From NCBI RefSeq assembly GCF_014859565.1, contig NZ_JACUUA010000026.1, positions 1-29,188 of the forward strand: a DNA stretch of 29,188 nucleotides, given 5' to 3'. The first letter of the stretch is position 1. Each line of letters starts with the position of its first letter. The notes under the pieces were generated by a model. That model was not told where the DNA came from and searched no databases. It saw only the letters and a program-made list of their open reading frames with translations. Of the stretch, positions 1 to 8,784 are shown in pieces. The DNA is from Marinospirillum sp. (GTDB lineage: Bacteria; Pseudomonadota; Gammaproteobacteria; Pseudomonadales; Halomonadaceae). A program made the translations under genes and the position numbers.

Positions 1-1571
1 CCTGCAGTAAAAAACGCTTACGGCGAGCACCGCTGGTATCCACCCCCTGCAGCAGTTACAGCGCCTTCCAGACCCGTGTACACCAGCTTGCCCATCTGCT
101 GACGACTCAGGGTGTTCAGGCCGGTGATGTGGTCGCGGTGCTGGACTGGGATAGCCACCGTTATCTGGAATGTTTTTTTGCCATTCCGATGATTGGCGCA
201 GTCTTACACACGGTGAACGTGCGACTGGCACCGGAACAGATCCTCTACACCATGGATCATGCTGAAGACGTGTTTGTATTAAGCCATCAGGAGTTTCTGC
301 CACTGCTGGAGCCGCTGGCGGCAAAACTACCCCACATCAAGGGTTATCTCTTGTGTCAGGATGCGCCGGAACAGGTGCAGACCTCTTTGCCACTGGTTGG
401 TGAATACGAAAGCCTGCTGGCACAACAGCCGCAGCAGTATGATTTTCCATCCTTTGATGAAAATGCCGTTGCCACGCTGTTTTACACCACCGGCACCACC
501 GGTAATCCCAAGGGGGTGTTTTTTACTCATCGACAACTGGTACTGCACACCCTAGGTGAAGCCAATATCCTGCAGGCCCCCGGTTTTGAATTACTGAACC
601 GTGACAAGGTGTACATGCCCATCACCCCGATGTTTCATGTTCATGCCTGGGGCATTCCCTACACGGCGACCCTGATGGGCTGCACCCAGGTTTATCCGGG
701 TCGTTATGAACCGGAAATGCTGGTCAAGTTACTGGTGAAAGAGAAGGTCGATTTTTCACACTGTGTTCCTACACTGCTGAACATGGTGGTGGCCGCTGAT
801 GCCATCAGCTCCGGCAAGGTAAAACTACAAGGCTGGAAAGTTCTGGTGGGCGGTAGTGCCTTGCCGCAAGGTCTTGCCAGCAAAGCCTGGGATCTAGGTA
901 TTGATACCCGCACCGCTTATGGCATGTCAGAAACCTGCCCACTGCTGACTGCTGCGGTATTACCCAAAGACATTAATGACGCGGATTTTGATACCCAACT
1001 ACCGTGGCGCTGCAAAACCGGCGTTGCTGTGCCATTTGTGGATCTGCAGGTGGTAGATGAATCCGGCCAGCCGCTGCCACAGGATGGTGAAAGTGTTGGT
1101 GAAGTCAGGGTGCGTGCACCTTGGCTGACTCAGGCTTATTACAAGGAAGAAACCCGCAGTGAAGAGTTGTGGCAGGATGGATGGCTGCATACCGGTGATG
1201 TCGCCACCCTTGATGAACGGGGTTTTCTGCAAATCCGTGACCGCATCAAGGATGTGATCAAAACAGGTGGAGAATGGCTCTCCTCGCTGGAGCTGGAAAA
1301 CCTGATCAGCCAATTCCCCGGCATTGCCGAAGTGGCTGTTGTGGGTGTGGCAGACCCCCAGTGGGGAGAACGCCCTGCGGCTCTTGTTGTGGCAACAGAT
1401 CCATCCAACCCACCGGAAGCCGCTGCCATTCAGGCTCATTTACAGCAGTTTGTGGATACAGGCAAGATCAACAAATGGGCGATTCCAGAAAAAATCCTGC
1501 TGGTGGATCAAATCCCCAAAACCAGCGTCGGCAAACTTAATAAAAAGTTGATTCGCCAGGAACTGGTCTAG
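1..1571 (+). CDS. Medium/long-chain fatty acyl-CoA ligase (AMP-forming, AlkK-like), 5' end outside window and apparently frame-shifted
   Basis: This enzyme activates a fatty acid through an acyl-adenylate and transfers it to CoA in the cytoplasm. The P-loop-like AMP motif YTTGTTGNPKG lies at about 540 residues' worth of family position and is encoded near bases 485-520. It is followed by the adenylation motif YGMSET (near 919-936), the GDV...RIKDVIKTGGEW hinge block (near 1197-1275) and the C-terminal catalytic lysine in TSVGKLNKK (near 1522-1548). The frame is open from base 3, but the first convincing homology in it starts near base 57 (YSAFQTRVHQLA). The GTG at 129 lies inside the conserved N-terminal domain and is not a credible natural start. 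Bases 1-39 read in another frame give a family-like segment (NAYGEHRWY), so an out-of-frame insertion of about 17-20 bases near 37-59 is suspected. The family is secure; chain-length specificity cannot be read from the sequence. Confidence 0.85.
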   Translation, partial: CSKKRLRRAPLVSTPCSSYSAFQTRVHQLAHLLTTQGVQAGDVVAVLDWDSHRYLECFFAIPMIGAVLHTVNVRLAPEQILYTMDHAEDVFVLSHQEFLPLLEPLAAKLPHIKGYLLCQDAPEQVQTSLPLVGEYESLLAQQPQQYDFPSFDENAVATLFYTTGTTGNPKGVFFTHRQLVLHTLGEANILQAPGFELLNRDKVYMPITPMFHVHAWGIPYTATLMGCTQVYPGRYEPEMLVKLLVKEKVDFSHCVPTLLNMVVAADAISSGKVKLQGWKVLVGGSALPQGLASKAWDLGIDTRTAYGMSETCPLLTAAVLPKDINDADFDTQLPWRCKTGVAVPFVDLQVVDESGQPLPQDGESVGEVRVRAPWLTQAYYKEETRSEELWQDGWLHTGDVATLDERGFLQIRDRIKDVIKTGGEWLSSLELENLISQFPGIAEVAVVGVADPQWGERPAALVVATDPSNPPEAAAIQAHLQQFVDTGKINKWAIPEKILLVDQIPKTSVGKLNKKLIRQELV

Positions 1572-1587
1572 CAAATTCCGCGTAAAC

Positions 1588-1607
1588 CCTCGCCCAATCG
1601 GGCGGGG
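1588..1607. terminator. GC-rich hairpin between convergent acyl-CoA ligase and acpS
   Basis: An 8-bp stem including one T-G pair (1588-1595 with 1600-1607) closes on the loop AATC. It sits exactly between the stop codons of two convergent genes. Neither side has a good T-run, so this is at best a weak or factor-assisted bidirectional terminator. Confidence 0.4.
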
Positions 1608-1612
1608 AGCAG

Positions 1613-1993
1613 TCACCTCCCCTCCAGCACCACAAAGGCCAGCGCCATATCCCGTTCATCACTAATGGAGAGGTGAATGCACTTCACGCCCAGTTCAGCA
1701 GCCAATTCCGCAGCCTTGCCGGTTAGTTGCATCAGGGGTTTGCCCAGTGGGTCATTGCTGACCTCCATCTGTTGCCAGCTCAGGCCAGCGCGTAACCCAG
1801 TACCCAGGGCTTTAAGCAGCGCTTCCTTGGCGGCAAAACGTTTGGCAAGGTAAGCAGCGGGGTTGCCCGCTGCCTGCATCGCATCCTGCTCAGCGGGGGT
1901 CAGCAGCCGCTGGGTGATCGCTGCACCACGTCGTTGCAGGAGTGCTTCAAAGCGCTCGATTCTGGCCAGATCCGTGCCAATTCCTAACAACAT
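1613..1993 (-). CDS. acpS: Holo-[acyl-carrier-protein] synthase AcpS
   Basis: AcpS transfers 4'-phosphopantetheine from CoA to apo-ACP, which activates fatty-acid synthesis. The 126-residue length is normal for the family. The two Mg-binding signatures are present: GIGTDL with Asp8 near the N-terminus, and FAAKEA with Glu57. The ATG at 1993 shares one base with the yajQ stop codon (TGATG), so translation is probably coupled to yajQ. In E. coli acpS follows pdxJ in the rnc-era-recO-pdxJ operon; here pdxJ lies more than 5 kb away and acpS sits behind yajQ. Identification is firm. Confidence 0.95.
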   Translation of the reverse strand: MLLGIGTDLARIERFEALLQRRGAAITQRLLTPAEQDAMQAAGNPAAYLAKRFAAKEALLKALGTGLRAGLSWQQMEVSNDPLGKPLMQLTGKAAELAAELGVKCIHLSISDERDMALAFVVLEGR

Positions 1994-2478
1994 CAGTCGC
2001 GGAAGTTGATGTACTGCAGCGGCATTTCGAGTTCCGCCCCTCGCAGCAGTGCCATCACCTGTTGCAGATCATCACGCTTTTTGCCGGTCACACGCACCTG
2101 ATCTCCCTGAATCTGTGCCTGCACCTTGATTTTTGAATCCTTGATCATTTTTACAATCTTTTTAGCCAGCTCGGTTTCAATACCTTCCCGCAGTTTAATT
2201 GGCATTCTGGCTGTTTTATTGGCTTCTTCCACCTTGCCTTCTTCCAGGCAGCTGATATCAATACCCTTGCGTACCAGTTCAGCCTGCAGAATCTCCAGCA
2301 TTTGTTTAACCTGAAACTCAGCCTCGGCATGAAGCACCACTTCGTTTTTGCCGGACTGCTCAAAGCGGGCATTCACTCCTTTAAAGTCAAAACGGTTACC
2401 CACCAGACGATTGGCCTGATCAATGGCATTGGTGACCTGGTGTTTGTCCAGTTCGGAAACTACATCAAAAGAAGGCAT
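1993..2478 (-). CDS. yajQ: YajQ family nucleotide-binding protein
   Basis: This is a small cytoplasmic protein of the YajQ/UPF0234 family. Members bind nucleotides; a Xanthomonas homologue is reported as a cyclic-di-GMP effector, but that role is not established here. The start at 2478 gives MPSFDVVSELDKHQ, the typical family N-terminus, and 161 residues, close to the E. coli length. A GGGAG ribosome-binding site lies just upstream. A longer reading from 2535 would add 19 residues without family similarity and is rejected. The C-terminal half (KKIVKMIKDSKIKVQAQIQGD, near the middle of the second repeat) fits the duplicated ferredoxin-like fold. The gene is divergent from rfaH and cotranscribed with acpS. 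Confidence 0.93.
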   Translation of the reverse strand: MPSFDVVSELDKHQVTNAIDQANRLVGNRFDFKGVNARFEQSGKNEVVLHAEAEFQVKQMLEILQAELVRKGIDISCLEEGKVEEANKTARMPIKLREGIETELAKKIVKMIKDSKIKVQAQIQGDQVRVTGKKRDDLQQVMALLRGAELEMPLQYINFRD

Positions 2479-2520
2479 ACAGAACTCCCGGATGTTATAA
2501 ACAGGAAAAATATGCGGGAT

Positions 2521-2526
2521 ATTATA
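2521..2526 (-). promoter_or_regulatory. Likely -10 box for yajQ-acpS
   Basis: Read on the minus strand the sequence is a perfect TATAAT, placed to start transcription about 35 bases before the yajQ ATG. No good -35 hexamer is visible at 16-18 bases, so the promoter may depend on an activator or be weak. Confidence 0.5.
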
Positions 2527-2611
2527 CCCTCGCAACCCAGTGATCGGATAAAATCTTGCATCAAAGTTTCAGTGGCGTTAAGGTGCCCGGCTTGATCTTT
2601 CTGGAGTGACC

Positions 2612-3100
2612 ATGACGCAGCGTAGCTGGTACGTAATTCAGTGCAAGGCCAAGGAATCCTTTCGCGCCGCTGAGAATTTGCAGAATCAGGGGTTCGAGAT
2701 TTTCCACCCTTTCATACAGGTTGAAAAGATCCGACAAAACAAGCTAACCCTGGTGGATGAACCGCTGTTTCCTTATTACCTGTTTATTCACTTAAGTGAT
2801 GTGACAGACAACTGGAGACCCATCCGCTCCACCCGTGGAGTGTTAAAGCTGGTCACCTTTGGCATGAAGCCGGTTAAAGTTGAGGAAGAGCTGATAGAGC
2901 AGCTCAGACAACGCATTCAGCCGGAACCGCAGAATTATCTGAAAGCCGGTGATCAGGTATTGATTGATGATGGTCCGTTTAAGGGACTCAAAGCCATTTT
3001 TACCAGCAAAAAAGGCGAGGATCGCGTTATCCTGCTGCTGAACTTGTTGCAACAGCAGCAGCGACTGGAAGTACCCGTTACTGCGGTTCGCCCTGTTTGA
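2612..3100 (+). CDS. rfaH: Transcription antiterminator RfaH (NusG paralogue)
   Basis: RfaH is recruited to RNA polymerase at ops elements and promotes elongation of long surface-polysaccharide and virulence operons. The N-terminal NGN domain starts SWYVIQCKAKES and contains FHPFIQVEKI and LFPYYLFIHL. The C-terminal KOW domain follows (LKAGDQVLIDDGPFKGL). Length from the ATG at 2612 is 162 residues, the same as E. coli RfaH, and GGAG lies 5 bases before that ATG; the in-frame GTG at 2606 is therefore not preferred. The last 23 bases overlap the 3' end of the convergent panE gene. It could be another specialised NusG paralogue, but the length and the FHPF-type N-terminus favour RfaH. Confidence 0.88.
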   Translation: MTQRSWYVIQCKAKESFRAAENLQNQGFEIFHPFIQVEKIRQNKLTLVDEPLFPYYLFIHLSDVTDNWRPIRSTRGVLKLVTFGMKPVKVEEELIEQLRQRIQPEPQNYLKAGDQVLIDDGPFKGLKAIFTSKKGEDRVILLLNLLQQQQRLEVPVTAVRPV

Positions 3101-4001
3101 TCAAATCATAAAGTCGCTGATGTTCCACCAGCTCCAATTTTAAAGAGCGAGCGGCTTTTAGCAGGGTGCCGGTGATGTAATCAATTTCAGTGGCACGACC
3201 TGCCTCCACATCCTGCAGCATGGATGACCGATTGGCAGCGGTGGCCAGAATCACCTGCTCAATGCGATAAGCCAGTCCACCTTCCGGCTCACTGATACCC
3301 AGACGTTTAAACACCTGCAGAATTTCCTGACAGAGTGCATCCACCAGGGGTTTAAAGTCCCGTCCTGCCAAAGCACCATTCTGCACCCGATGCACCGCAG
3401 TTAATGGGTTAATCACGGCATTCACTGCCAGCTTGTGCCAGAGCACTGGGCGTATGGGTTCTGCCACTTCGGCATCCAGTCCGGCCACGGTTAAACGATT
3501 CACCCAACTGGCTGCCGCCTGCTGATCCGCACCGCTCCAACGACCCAGCAGTGTTTTGCCCTTACCAGCATGAACCACCGCAGCGGATGACTCCAGATAA
3601 GCACCCTCTGTAACACTGGCTGCCAATAACGTCTGAGTTGGTTTAAGCAGATCGGCCACCTGCGCTTGACTGCCCAGCCCGTTTTGCAGCATCAACACCT
3701 GGGCATCATCCTGCAAATAGGCACACCATTCTTTTAGTGCTTCAACAGCTTGTCCTGCTTTGGTGGTCAGAATCAGATGCTGGATACTAAGCCCTTCATG
3801 GGGCTGACTGATTACCCGCATAAAAACCCGTTTAGACAGGGCTGCTTCCCCTTCTCGCAGCGTGACACCCAACCCCAGTGCACTGGCCTGTTTTGGTTTG
3901 ACCAACAGAGTCATAGGTCGACCGGTACGTGCCAGTCGAGTGGCATATAACAAACCCAGTGCACCGGCACCCAGAACACAAGTTATCTGCGGTTCCATCA
4001 T
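3078..4001 (-). CDS. panE: 2-dehydropantoate 2-reductase (ketopantoate reductase)
   Basis: This enzyme reduces ketopantoate to pantoate with NADPH in pantothenate/CoA synthesis. The N-terminal Rossmann motif GAGALG is at residues 11-16. The QNGLG block (asparagine about 107) and the HKLAVNAVINP block carry the catalytic lysine (about 190) and asparagine (about 194). The 307-residue length matches the family. The ATG at 4001 overlaps the upstream stop (ATGA), and AGGAG lies 8 bases upstream inside the preceding gene, so translation is coupled to orf636. It is the last gene of the lepA-to-panE chain and overlaps rfaH tail to tail by 23 bases. Other KPR-family oxidoreductases look similar, so the exact substrate is inferred. 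Confidence 0.87.
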   Translation of the reverse strand: MMEPQITCVLGAGALGLLYATRLARTGRPMTLLVKPKQASALGLGVTLREGEAALSKRVFMRVISQPHEGLSIQHLILTTKAGQAVEALKEWCAYLQDDAQVLMLQNGLGSQAQVADLLKPTQTLLAASVTEGAYLESSAAVVHAGKGKTLLGRWSGADQQAAASWVNRLTVAGLDAEVAEPIRPVLWHKLAVNAVINPLTAVHRVQNGALAGRDFKPLVDALCQEILQVFKRLGISEPEGGLAYRIEQVILATAANRSSMLQDVEAGRATEIDYITGTLLKAARSLKLELVEHQRLYDLIKQGEPQ

Positions 4002-5908
4002 TTTCCAAGCTCCTGTCTTGCCTTGATCAAGGCCTTGTACCATTCCCGTTTGGGTGCTACGACCACGGCAGGCCGCAGGCTTAAAAAGCTGACTGGGTTG
4101 TTGGTGTTGCTTGCCTCATAATTGGATAACATATCCAGCATTTGTGGTCTTGCACCATAAGCATCAATCAGAAAATCACGCGCTTCTTCCGTCAGATCCA
4201 CCCGATAGTGTTTAACCAGTGCCACTGCCAACCGCTCAGCAGCATGGCGCATATCCTGTTGTACTTCACGTGCCATGGCGGCACCCAGCGCGGCTTTTTC
4301 TGCCGCACTCATATCCGGTTCCAGTCCACCCAGGTAGGTAGCATTGGTGGCATTTAACCCTCGTTGAATGGCCGGTCGTGACAACTGGATATGAGGCTCC
4401 AGTGCCAGTGCCACTTCAACTGCCAGCTGCCTTGCACCTTCCAAAGTCAACGGGCGAGAACGACCATCCCGGCGGGTAAAAAAACGCCGACCGCGTTTTT
4501 CCATCTGCTCACCCTGCAGGTAAGCCACCAGATGCTGACAAACCGCAACCTTCTGTTCATCACTGAGTGAGACCACTTTTTCAAGAATACGCAGACCACT
4601 GCGACCCGGCCCCAGGCGCAGCTGGCTGGCAAAATCACCAAACCGTTCAGCCAGTTCATTCCATGCATCCGAGGCGTGTAACAAGCTGGCATGTGCCTTA
4701 CCCAACTGCTGATAACCCTGACGAGCCGCTTTATAAAGGTTCAGGGATTTGCCCAGTACATCAGCCTTGGTGCGCAAGGGTGTCAGGCTGGGCAGTGTTC
4801 TGTAACGAGACTGGCGTGCCAGCTGTAATACCTCACCAGCCAATTGATCCATGATTTCTTCTATCCGCTGAATCAGTTCCTGAGCCGAAAGGCCGTTGGG
4901 TAACTGCTCATGAGTGGCTTCATCGGTTTCTACCAGAAACCCTGCCAAAGCGCGCATCCGGTTGCCACCACTGGCTTGGGCAATCCGGTAATGACTGCGG
5001 CATTCTTCCAGTTCATCCAGTGCCTGAGCCAGCTTCCATTGACCGGAATAACTGAAAATCAACATGGGGATTTCCCGCCCGTTGATCAGCTCAAACACCA
5101 GAATCAGCATTTCTTCAACATCCTGCAGTGTCATCAACAGCAGGTTGTCTTCTTCAATGGCTGCCAGTACCCGCTCGATAAAAAATTCATCACGCGGAAC
5201 CCCTTTTTCCAGTTGGGGAGCTTCACCACTAAAGCGTTCACGCAACACACTGGCTGCTTCGGGTGAAACTTCATTCAGCCACTGCAAGGCGCCTTCAATT
5301 CGTTCACGGTGCTGGCGGTTAAGATCCCTGACACGGGAATAAAGACCGGCACGGCGATAAGTCTCGATCCGCCCAAGGATTTTTGACAACTCACCATCAC
5401 CAGTCAGCTCCTGTGCAGCAAAAGCTACCCCATCAGGGGTTAATTCAATACGCCGTAACAATTGCAACGCGGCTTCTCGCTGGCGGGCTTCTTCTTCAAA
5501 ACTTTCCACTATCAGATCACGCACCGCCAGAATCAGATCAGCCAGTTTGTCGATGGCTTCACTGACATCCTGCTGTGCCTGCTCCTTAACGTGACCCCGG
5601 GTCATGTCATAAACCACCTTGGCAAGAAAGGCGATCAGACCGGACAAGACCGTAAAGAAGAAGAAGTAAACCAGTGTCTGCATCGGTGGTGGTTTGCCGT
5701 AAGCCAGAAAAAAACCACCATACAAACCCAGCAAGGTGACCGGCCCAGCAGTCCACATGATGCTGAGCAGGTTACGCATCCAGTGCACACGATGCACCAC
5801 CCGACTGATGCGTTCGATCTGCTCATTCCCTTCACGATCCAGCGAAACACGGGCACGGTGATTGGCTCTGTCCTTGTTTTTTCTGTTCAGGAAAAACCAG
5901 CGGATCAT
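3998..5908 (-). CDS. Uncharacterised 636-residue membrane-anchored protein, coupled to the ampG-family gene
   Basis: I do not recognise a characterised family. The protein begins with a basic, polar stretch (residues 1-44) followed by two predicted transmembrane segments at about 46-70 and 78-100. The remaining 530 or so residues are charged, predominantly helical and rich in leucine, glutamate and arginine, with stretches that could form coiled coils (for example near 135-160 and 185-215). No signal peptide, enzyme motif or nucleotide-binding loop was found. The positive-inside rule would put the large domain in the cytoplasm if both segments span. The start overlaps the upstream permease stop by 4 bases (ATGA) and its own stop overlaps panE, so it is tightly embedded in this operon. 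The position suggests a link to the permease or to envelope homeostasis, but that is inference only. Confidence 0.85.
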   Translation of the reverse strand: MIRWFFLNRKNKDRANHRARVSLDREGNEQIERISRVVHRVHWMRNLLSIMWTAGPVTLLGLYGGFFLAYGKPPPMQTLVYFFFFTVLSGLIAFLAKVVYDMTRGHVKEQAQQDVSEAIDKLADLILAVRDLIVESFEEEARQREAALQLLRRIELTPDGVAFAAQELTGDGELSKILGRIETYRRAGLYSRVRDLNRQHRERIEGALQWLNEVSPEAASVLRERFSGEAPQLEKGVPRDEFFIERVLAAIEEDNLLLMTLQDVEEMLILVFELINGREIPMLIFSYSGQWKLAQALDELEECRSHYRIAQASGGNRMRALAGFLVETDEATHEQLPNGLSAQELIQRIEEIMDQLAGEVLQLARQSRYRTLPSLTPLRTKADVLGKSLNLYKAARQGYQQLGKAHASLLHASDAWNELAERFGDFASQLRLGPGRSGLRILEKVVSLSDEQKVAVCQHLVAYLQGEQMEKRGRRFFTRRDGRSRPLTLEGARQLAVEVALALEPHIQLSRPAIQRGLNATNATYLGGLEPDMSAAEKAALGAAMAREVQQDMRHAAERLAVALVKHYRVDLTEEARDFLIDAYGARPQMLDMLSNYEASNTNNPVSFLSLRPAVVVAPKREWYKALIKARQELGK

Positions 5909-7305
5909 GGATCAACCCCCTTGTGCCCATCTGCCTCTTTACGTTCATCTACAACCGGAAAATAACGCATCAGCACCCACAAGAGTGGTAAACCGAACAA
6001 GGCAATAATGGCCGTGAGTACAAAAAACACCGCCCAGTCACCATCCAGACTGTCCACCATCCAACCACTGGATGCCGAAAGCCAGATTCTTGCCAGATTA
6101 CCCAGTGAGGCCAGCAGTGCATACTGAGTTGCAGTGTAGGCAGAATTACAAAGGCTGGACAGGTAGGCCACAAAAGCTACCGTCACCAAACCGGTGGTGA
6201 AGTTATCCGAGGCCAGTGCCACCACAAACACCAGTGAAGACTGGCCGGAAACCGCCAGCCAGGAATAAGTCAGATTAGTTGCTGCTGTTGCCAGCCCGGA
6301 GACAAACAACGCCTTAAGCAGACCAATACGTGCCACCAGCACACCACCCAGCAGCACTCCAAGAATATTGGCACCCAGACCATACACCTTGGCAACTTCG
6401 GCTATTTCGATCAGTGAAAAACCCAGCTCGCGGTAAAATACACCGGACATACGCCCCAGCAGGGCATCACCCAGTTTAAAGATAAAAACAAATGCCAGTA
6501 TCCAGATCCAGCCACGACGGCGGGTGAACTCAACAAAAGGTGCTAACAGGCTGACATAAATCCAGCCCAGAGCACGCCTCAGATGCACCGGAAGCTCTTT
6601 CCAGCGCTCCAGATGTGCCAGTGCCCGTGACTCTTCAGCCAGGGTTTCAGCAGTAGGTGGACAGTTGGGTTCCGGGCTCATCAGCACCGCCAGCATACCA
6701 ATCAATAATCCGGCAGCCAGCACCATATAAGCCACATTCCAGCCGAAATACTGCGCCAGATATAAACCACCAGCAGCACCCACCAGTGTACCGCCCAAAT
6801 GCCAGCCCCAGATCGCAGCGGCGGAACCGGCACCGTATTGATGAGGCTGCAATACTTCAATGCGATAAGCATCAATCACAATATCCTGGGTGGCCGACAT
6901 AAAGGTCACAAACAACACCGCCAGCGCCACCATCAGCAGGTTTTTTTCTGGATTGGTCAGGGACAACAGCAGAATGGCAAGAATCAACAGGCTCTGGGTA
7001 AACAGTGCCCAGCCGCGCCGCCGACCAAAACGGGCAGAAAACCAGGGTAGTTGCAAACGATCCACCAGTGGTGCCCAGAGAAAATTGATGGCATAAGGGG
7101 TAGCCGCCAGTGCAAACAGACCAATTTCTGTACGGCTAACCCCCACATCACGTAACCAGATCGACAGGTTGGAAAACACCAGTGGTGCAGGCAAGCCGCT
7201 GGAAAAACCCAGCACCAGCAGTGTTAACATGCGTCGATCCCGATAGGGAGCAAACCAGAGCGCAAGACGTTGCTGCAAGGAGGTCAGGGCCTGGCTTTTC
7301 AGCAT
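5905..7305 (-). CDS. ampG: AmpG-family muropeptide permease (MFS)
   Basis: This is an inner-membrane major facilitator of the AmpG family, which imports GlcNAc-anhydroMurNAc peptides released during wall turnover and feeds beta-lactamase regulation where AmpR is present. The hallmark first block [19 protein letters not shown] is at about residues 33-51, followed by [22 protein letters not shown] (split by the second helix) at about 62-83. About 12 hydrophobic segments can be counted over 466 residues. The ATG at 7305 overlaps the pdxJ stop by 7 bases, and the TGA at 5905 overlaps the orf636 start, so translation is probably coupled on both sides. An AmpP-type paralogue is possible; family membership is secure but substrate is inferred. 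Confidence 0.87.
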   Translation of the reverse strand: MLKSQALTSLQQRLALWFAPYRDRRMLTLLVLGFSSGLPAPLVFSNLSIWLRDVGVSRTEIGLFALAATPYAINFLWAPLVDRLQLPWFSARFGRRRGWALFTQSLLILAILLLSLTNPEKNLLMVALAVLFVTFMSATQDIVIDAYRIEVLQPHQYGAGSAAAIWGWHLGGTLVGAAGGLYLAQYFGWNVAYMVLAAGLLIGMLAVLMSPEPNCPPTAETLAEESRALAHLERWKELPVHLRRALGWIYVSLLAPFVEFTRRRGWIWILAFVFIFKLGDALLGRMSGVFYRELGFSLIEIAEVAKVYGLGANILGVLLGGVLVARIGLLKALFVSGLATAATNLTYSWLAVSGQSSLVFVVALASDNFTTGLVTVAFVAYLSSLCNSAYTATQYALLASLGNLARIWLSASSGWMVDSLDGDWAVFFVLTAIIALFGLPLLWVLMRYFPVVDERKEADGHKGVDP

Positions 7306-8036
7306 GGCTGAACAGCACTCTGCATCAGCATTTTCATTTCCCTTACTGCCTCAGCCAAACCGGTAAAAACTGCACGGGCAATAATGGCATGACCAATATT
7401 CAGCTCGTTGATCCCCGGTATCGCAGCAATAGCCTGGACATTGTGATAATGCAGACCATGCCCGGCATTCACAATCAGCCCTTTTTGCAAGGCATAAGCC
7501 ACAGCCTGCTGAATGCGTTGTAATTCCGCCGCCTGCAACTCAGGATCTTCAGCATCAGCATAAGCACCAGTGTGCAACTCAATGGCGGGAGCACCTGCAG
7601 CAGCAGCAGCATCAATCTGTTGTGGATCAGCATCAATAAACAGGGATACCTCTGAGCCTATGGCAGCCAGACGCTGGCAGGCGGCGGTGATTTTTTCCGA
7701 CTGCCCGGCCACGTCCAATCCGCCTTCTGTGGTCAGTTCTTCGCGCCGTTCCGGCACCAGACAAACATGCTCAGCCCGCAACTCTGTGGCGTAATCCAGC
7801 ATAAAATCCGTGACGGCCATTTCAAAGTTCATGCGGGTTTGCAGCACTTGTTTGATCAGTACCACATCCCGCTCCTGAATATGGCGGCGGTCTTCACGCA
7901 GATGCAGGGTGATACCATCAGCTCCGGCCTGTTCTGCCAACTGGGCAGCCAGTACCGGATCTGGGTAACGGGTGCCTCTGGCCTGACGCAGGGTGGCAAT
8001 GTGGTCGATATTCACTCCAAGCAAAAGGCGGCTCAT
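7299..8036 (-). CDS. pdxJ: Pyridoxine 5'-phosphate synthase PdxJ
   Basis: PdxJ condenses 1-deoxyxylulose 5-phosphate with 3-amino-2-oxopropyl phosphate to form pyridoxine 5'-phosphate. The 245-residue length is standard. The N-terminal [14 protein letters not shown] block, the catalytic-site HLREDRRHI (His45, Arg47, Arg50) and Glu72 in NFEMA are all present, as are the C-terminal GHGLHYHN phosphate-binding segment and the [12 protein letters not shown] block. It follows recO by 26 bases and overlaps the permease start by 7 bases. In E. coli the next gene is acpS, which is absent from this position here. Confidence 0.96.
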   Translation of the reverse strand: MSRLLLGVNIDHIATLRQARGTRYPDPVLAAQLAEQAGADGITLHLREDRRHIQERDVVLIKQVLQTRMNFEMAVTDFMLDYATELRAEHVCLVPERREELTTEGGLDVAGQSEKITAACQRLAAIGSEVSLFIDADPQQIDAAAAAGAPAIELHTGAYADAEDPELQAAELQRIQQAVAYALQKGLIVNAGHGLHYHNVQAIAAIPGINELNIGHAIIARAVFTGLAEAVREMKMLMQSAVQPC

Positions 8037-8062
8037 TCAAGGCTCCAGTCAGATTTTTACAC

Positions 8063-8779
8063 TTAGGTTAGGGATGGTTTTTTCATCTGCAGAAACAATT
8101 GCCGACTCTGCAGGGGTTTGTTGCCCAGTAAAGGGGTCAGCAGGCTGCGCGTCAAGACTTTTGCTGCCTGTCTGGTCGACTTTTCGCGCCAGTCATCTGC
8201 GGCAATCGCCAGCAGGCTGGCACCGGTCAGTCCGGATTGGTTGTTGTGGTTGCTGCAAGGCAAAAAACCCTGCTGCGGCAACCAGTGATACTCGCAGTTT
8301 GCCACCAGTGTTTGCCCCTGGGTATCCAGAAACTCCGGTGCCTGTCCAAGCTGTTCCAGCAGGCTGAGTTCAAAACGCCTGAGTGCCGGTTCACGTTGTT
8401 CAACATCCTTGAGTAATTCCAGCAGCAGGGAATAATCACGAAACAAGGCAGGACAGGGCAGACCCGGTAATAACAGGCGGCAGAGCAGCTCATTAGCATA
8501 GAGTGCGCACACCAGCGCCTCACCTTGTAACCAGTGAGGTGCCGAAGTGGCTTCAAGTCCCGTCAGGGTTTTTAATTCGTGCTGTCCGGTTAATTGGATC
8601 AGCAGTGGGGTGTGGGGTTGCAACAAGGCACGATAGCGGCTTTTGCGGCTGCGTACACCACGCACCAGTGCATCCACCCGACCGTCTTCCAGCGTCAGCA
8701 GCCAAGCCAGTGCACTGGTTTCCCGGTAAGGCCGGGAATGCAGCAGCCAGGCGGGCTGAAATTCACTGGCCCGGGACAT
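8063..8779 (-). CDS. recO: DNA repair protein RecO
   Basis: RecO acts with RecR and RecF to load RecA on gapped DNA. The N-terminal OB-fold region contains WLLHSRPYRETSALAWLL and the basic RGVRSRKSRYRALLQP segment (about residues 38-53). The helical part contains LYANELLCRLL and EPALRRFELSLLEQLG, both typical. The C-terminus (LLTPLLGNKPLQSRQLF) also matches the family. The ATG at 8779 gives 238 residues and lies 5 bases after the era stop. A TTG at 8788 would overlap the era stop by 4 bases and add three residues; the ATG is preferred but the choice is not certain. Confidence 0.93.
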   Translation of the reverse strand: MSRASEFQPAWLLHSRPYRETSALAWLLTLEDGRVDALVRGVRSRKSRYRALLQPHTPLLIQLTGQHELKTLTGLEATSAPHWLQGEALVCALYANELLCRLLLPGLPCPALFRDYSLLLELLKDVEQREPALRRFELSLLEQLGQAPEFLDTQGQTLVANCEYHWLPQQGFLPCSNHNNQSGLTGASLLAIAADDWREKSTRQAAKVLTRSLLTPLLGNKPLQSRQLFLQMKKPSLT

Positions 8780-8784
8780 ACGGC

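Noticed and set aside
846..860. GGCGGTAG resembling the core of an RfaH ops element
   Set aside because: It lies inside the acyl-CoA ligase coding sequence (VGGSA), lacks the correct following bases of the ops consensus, and is not in a leader of a polysaccharide operon.
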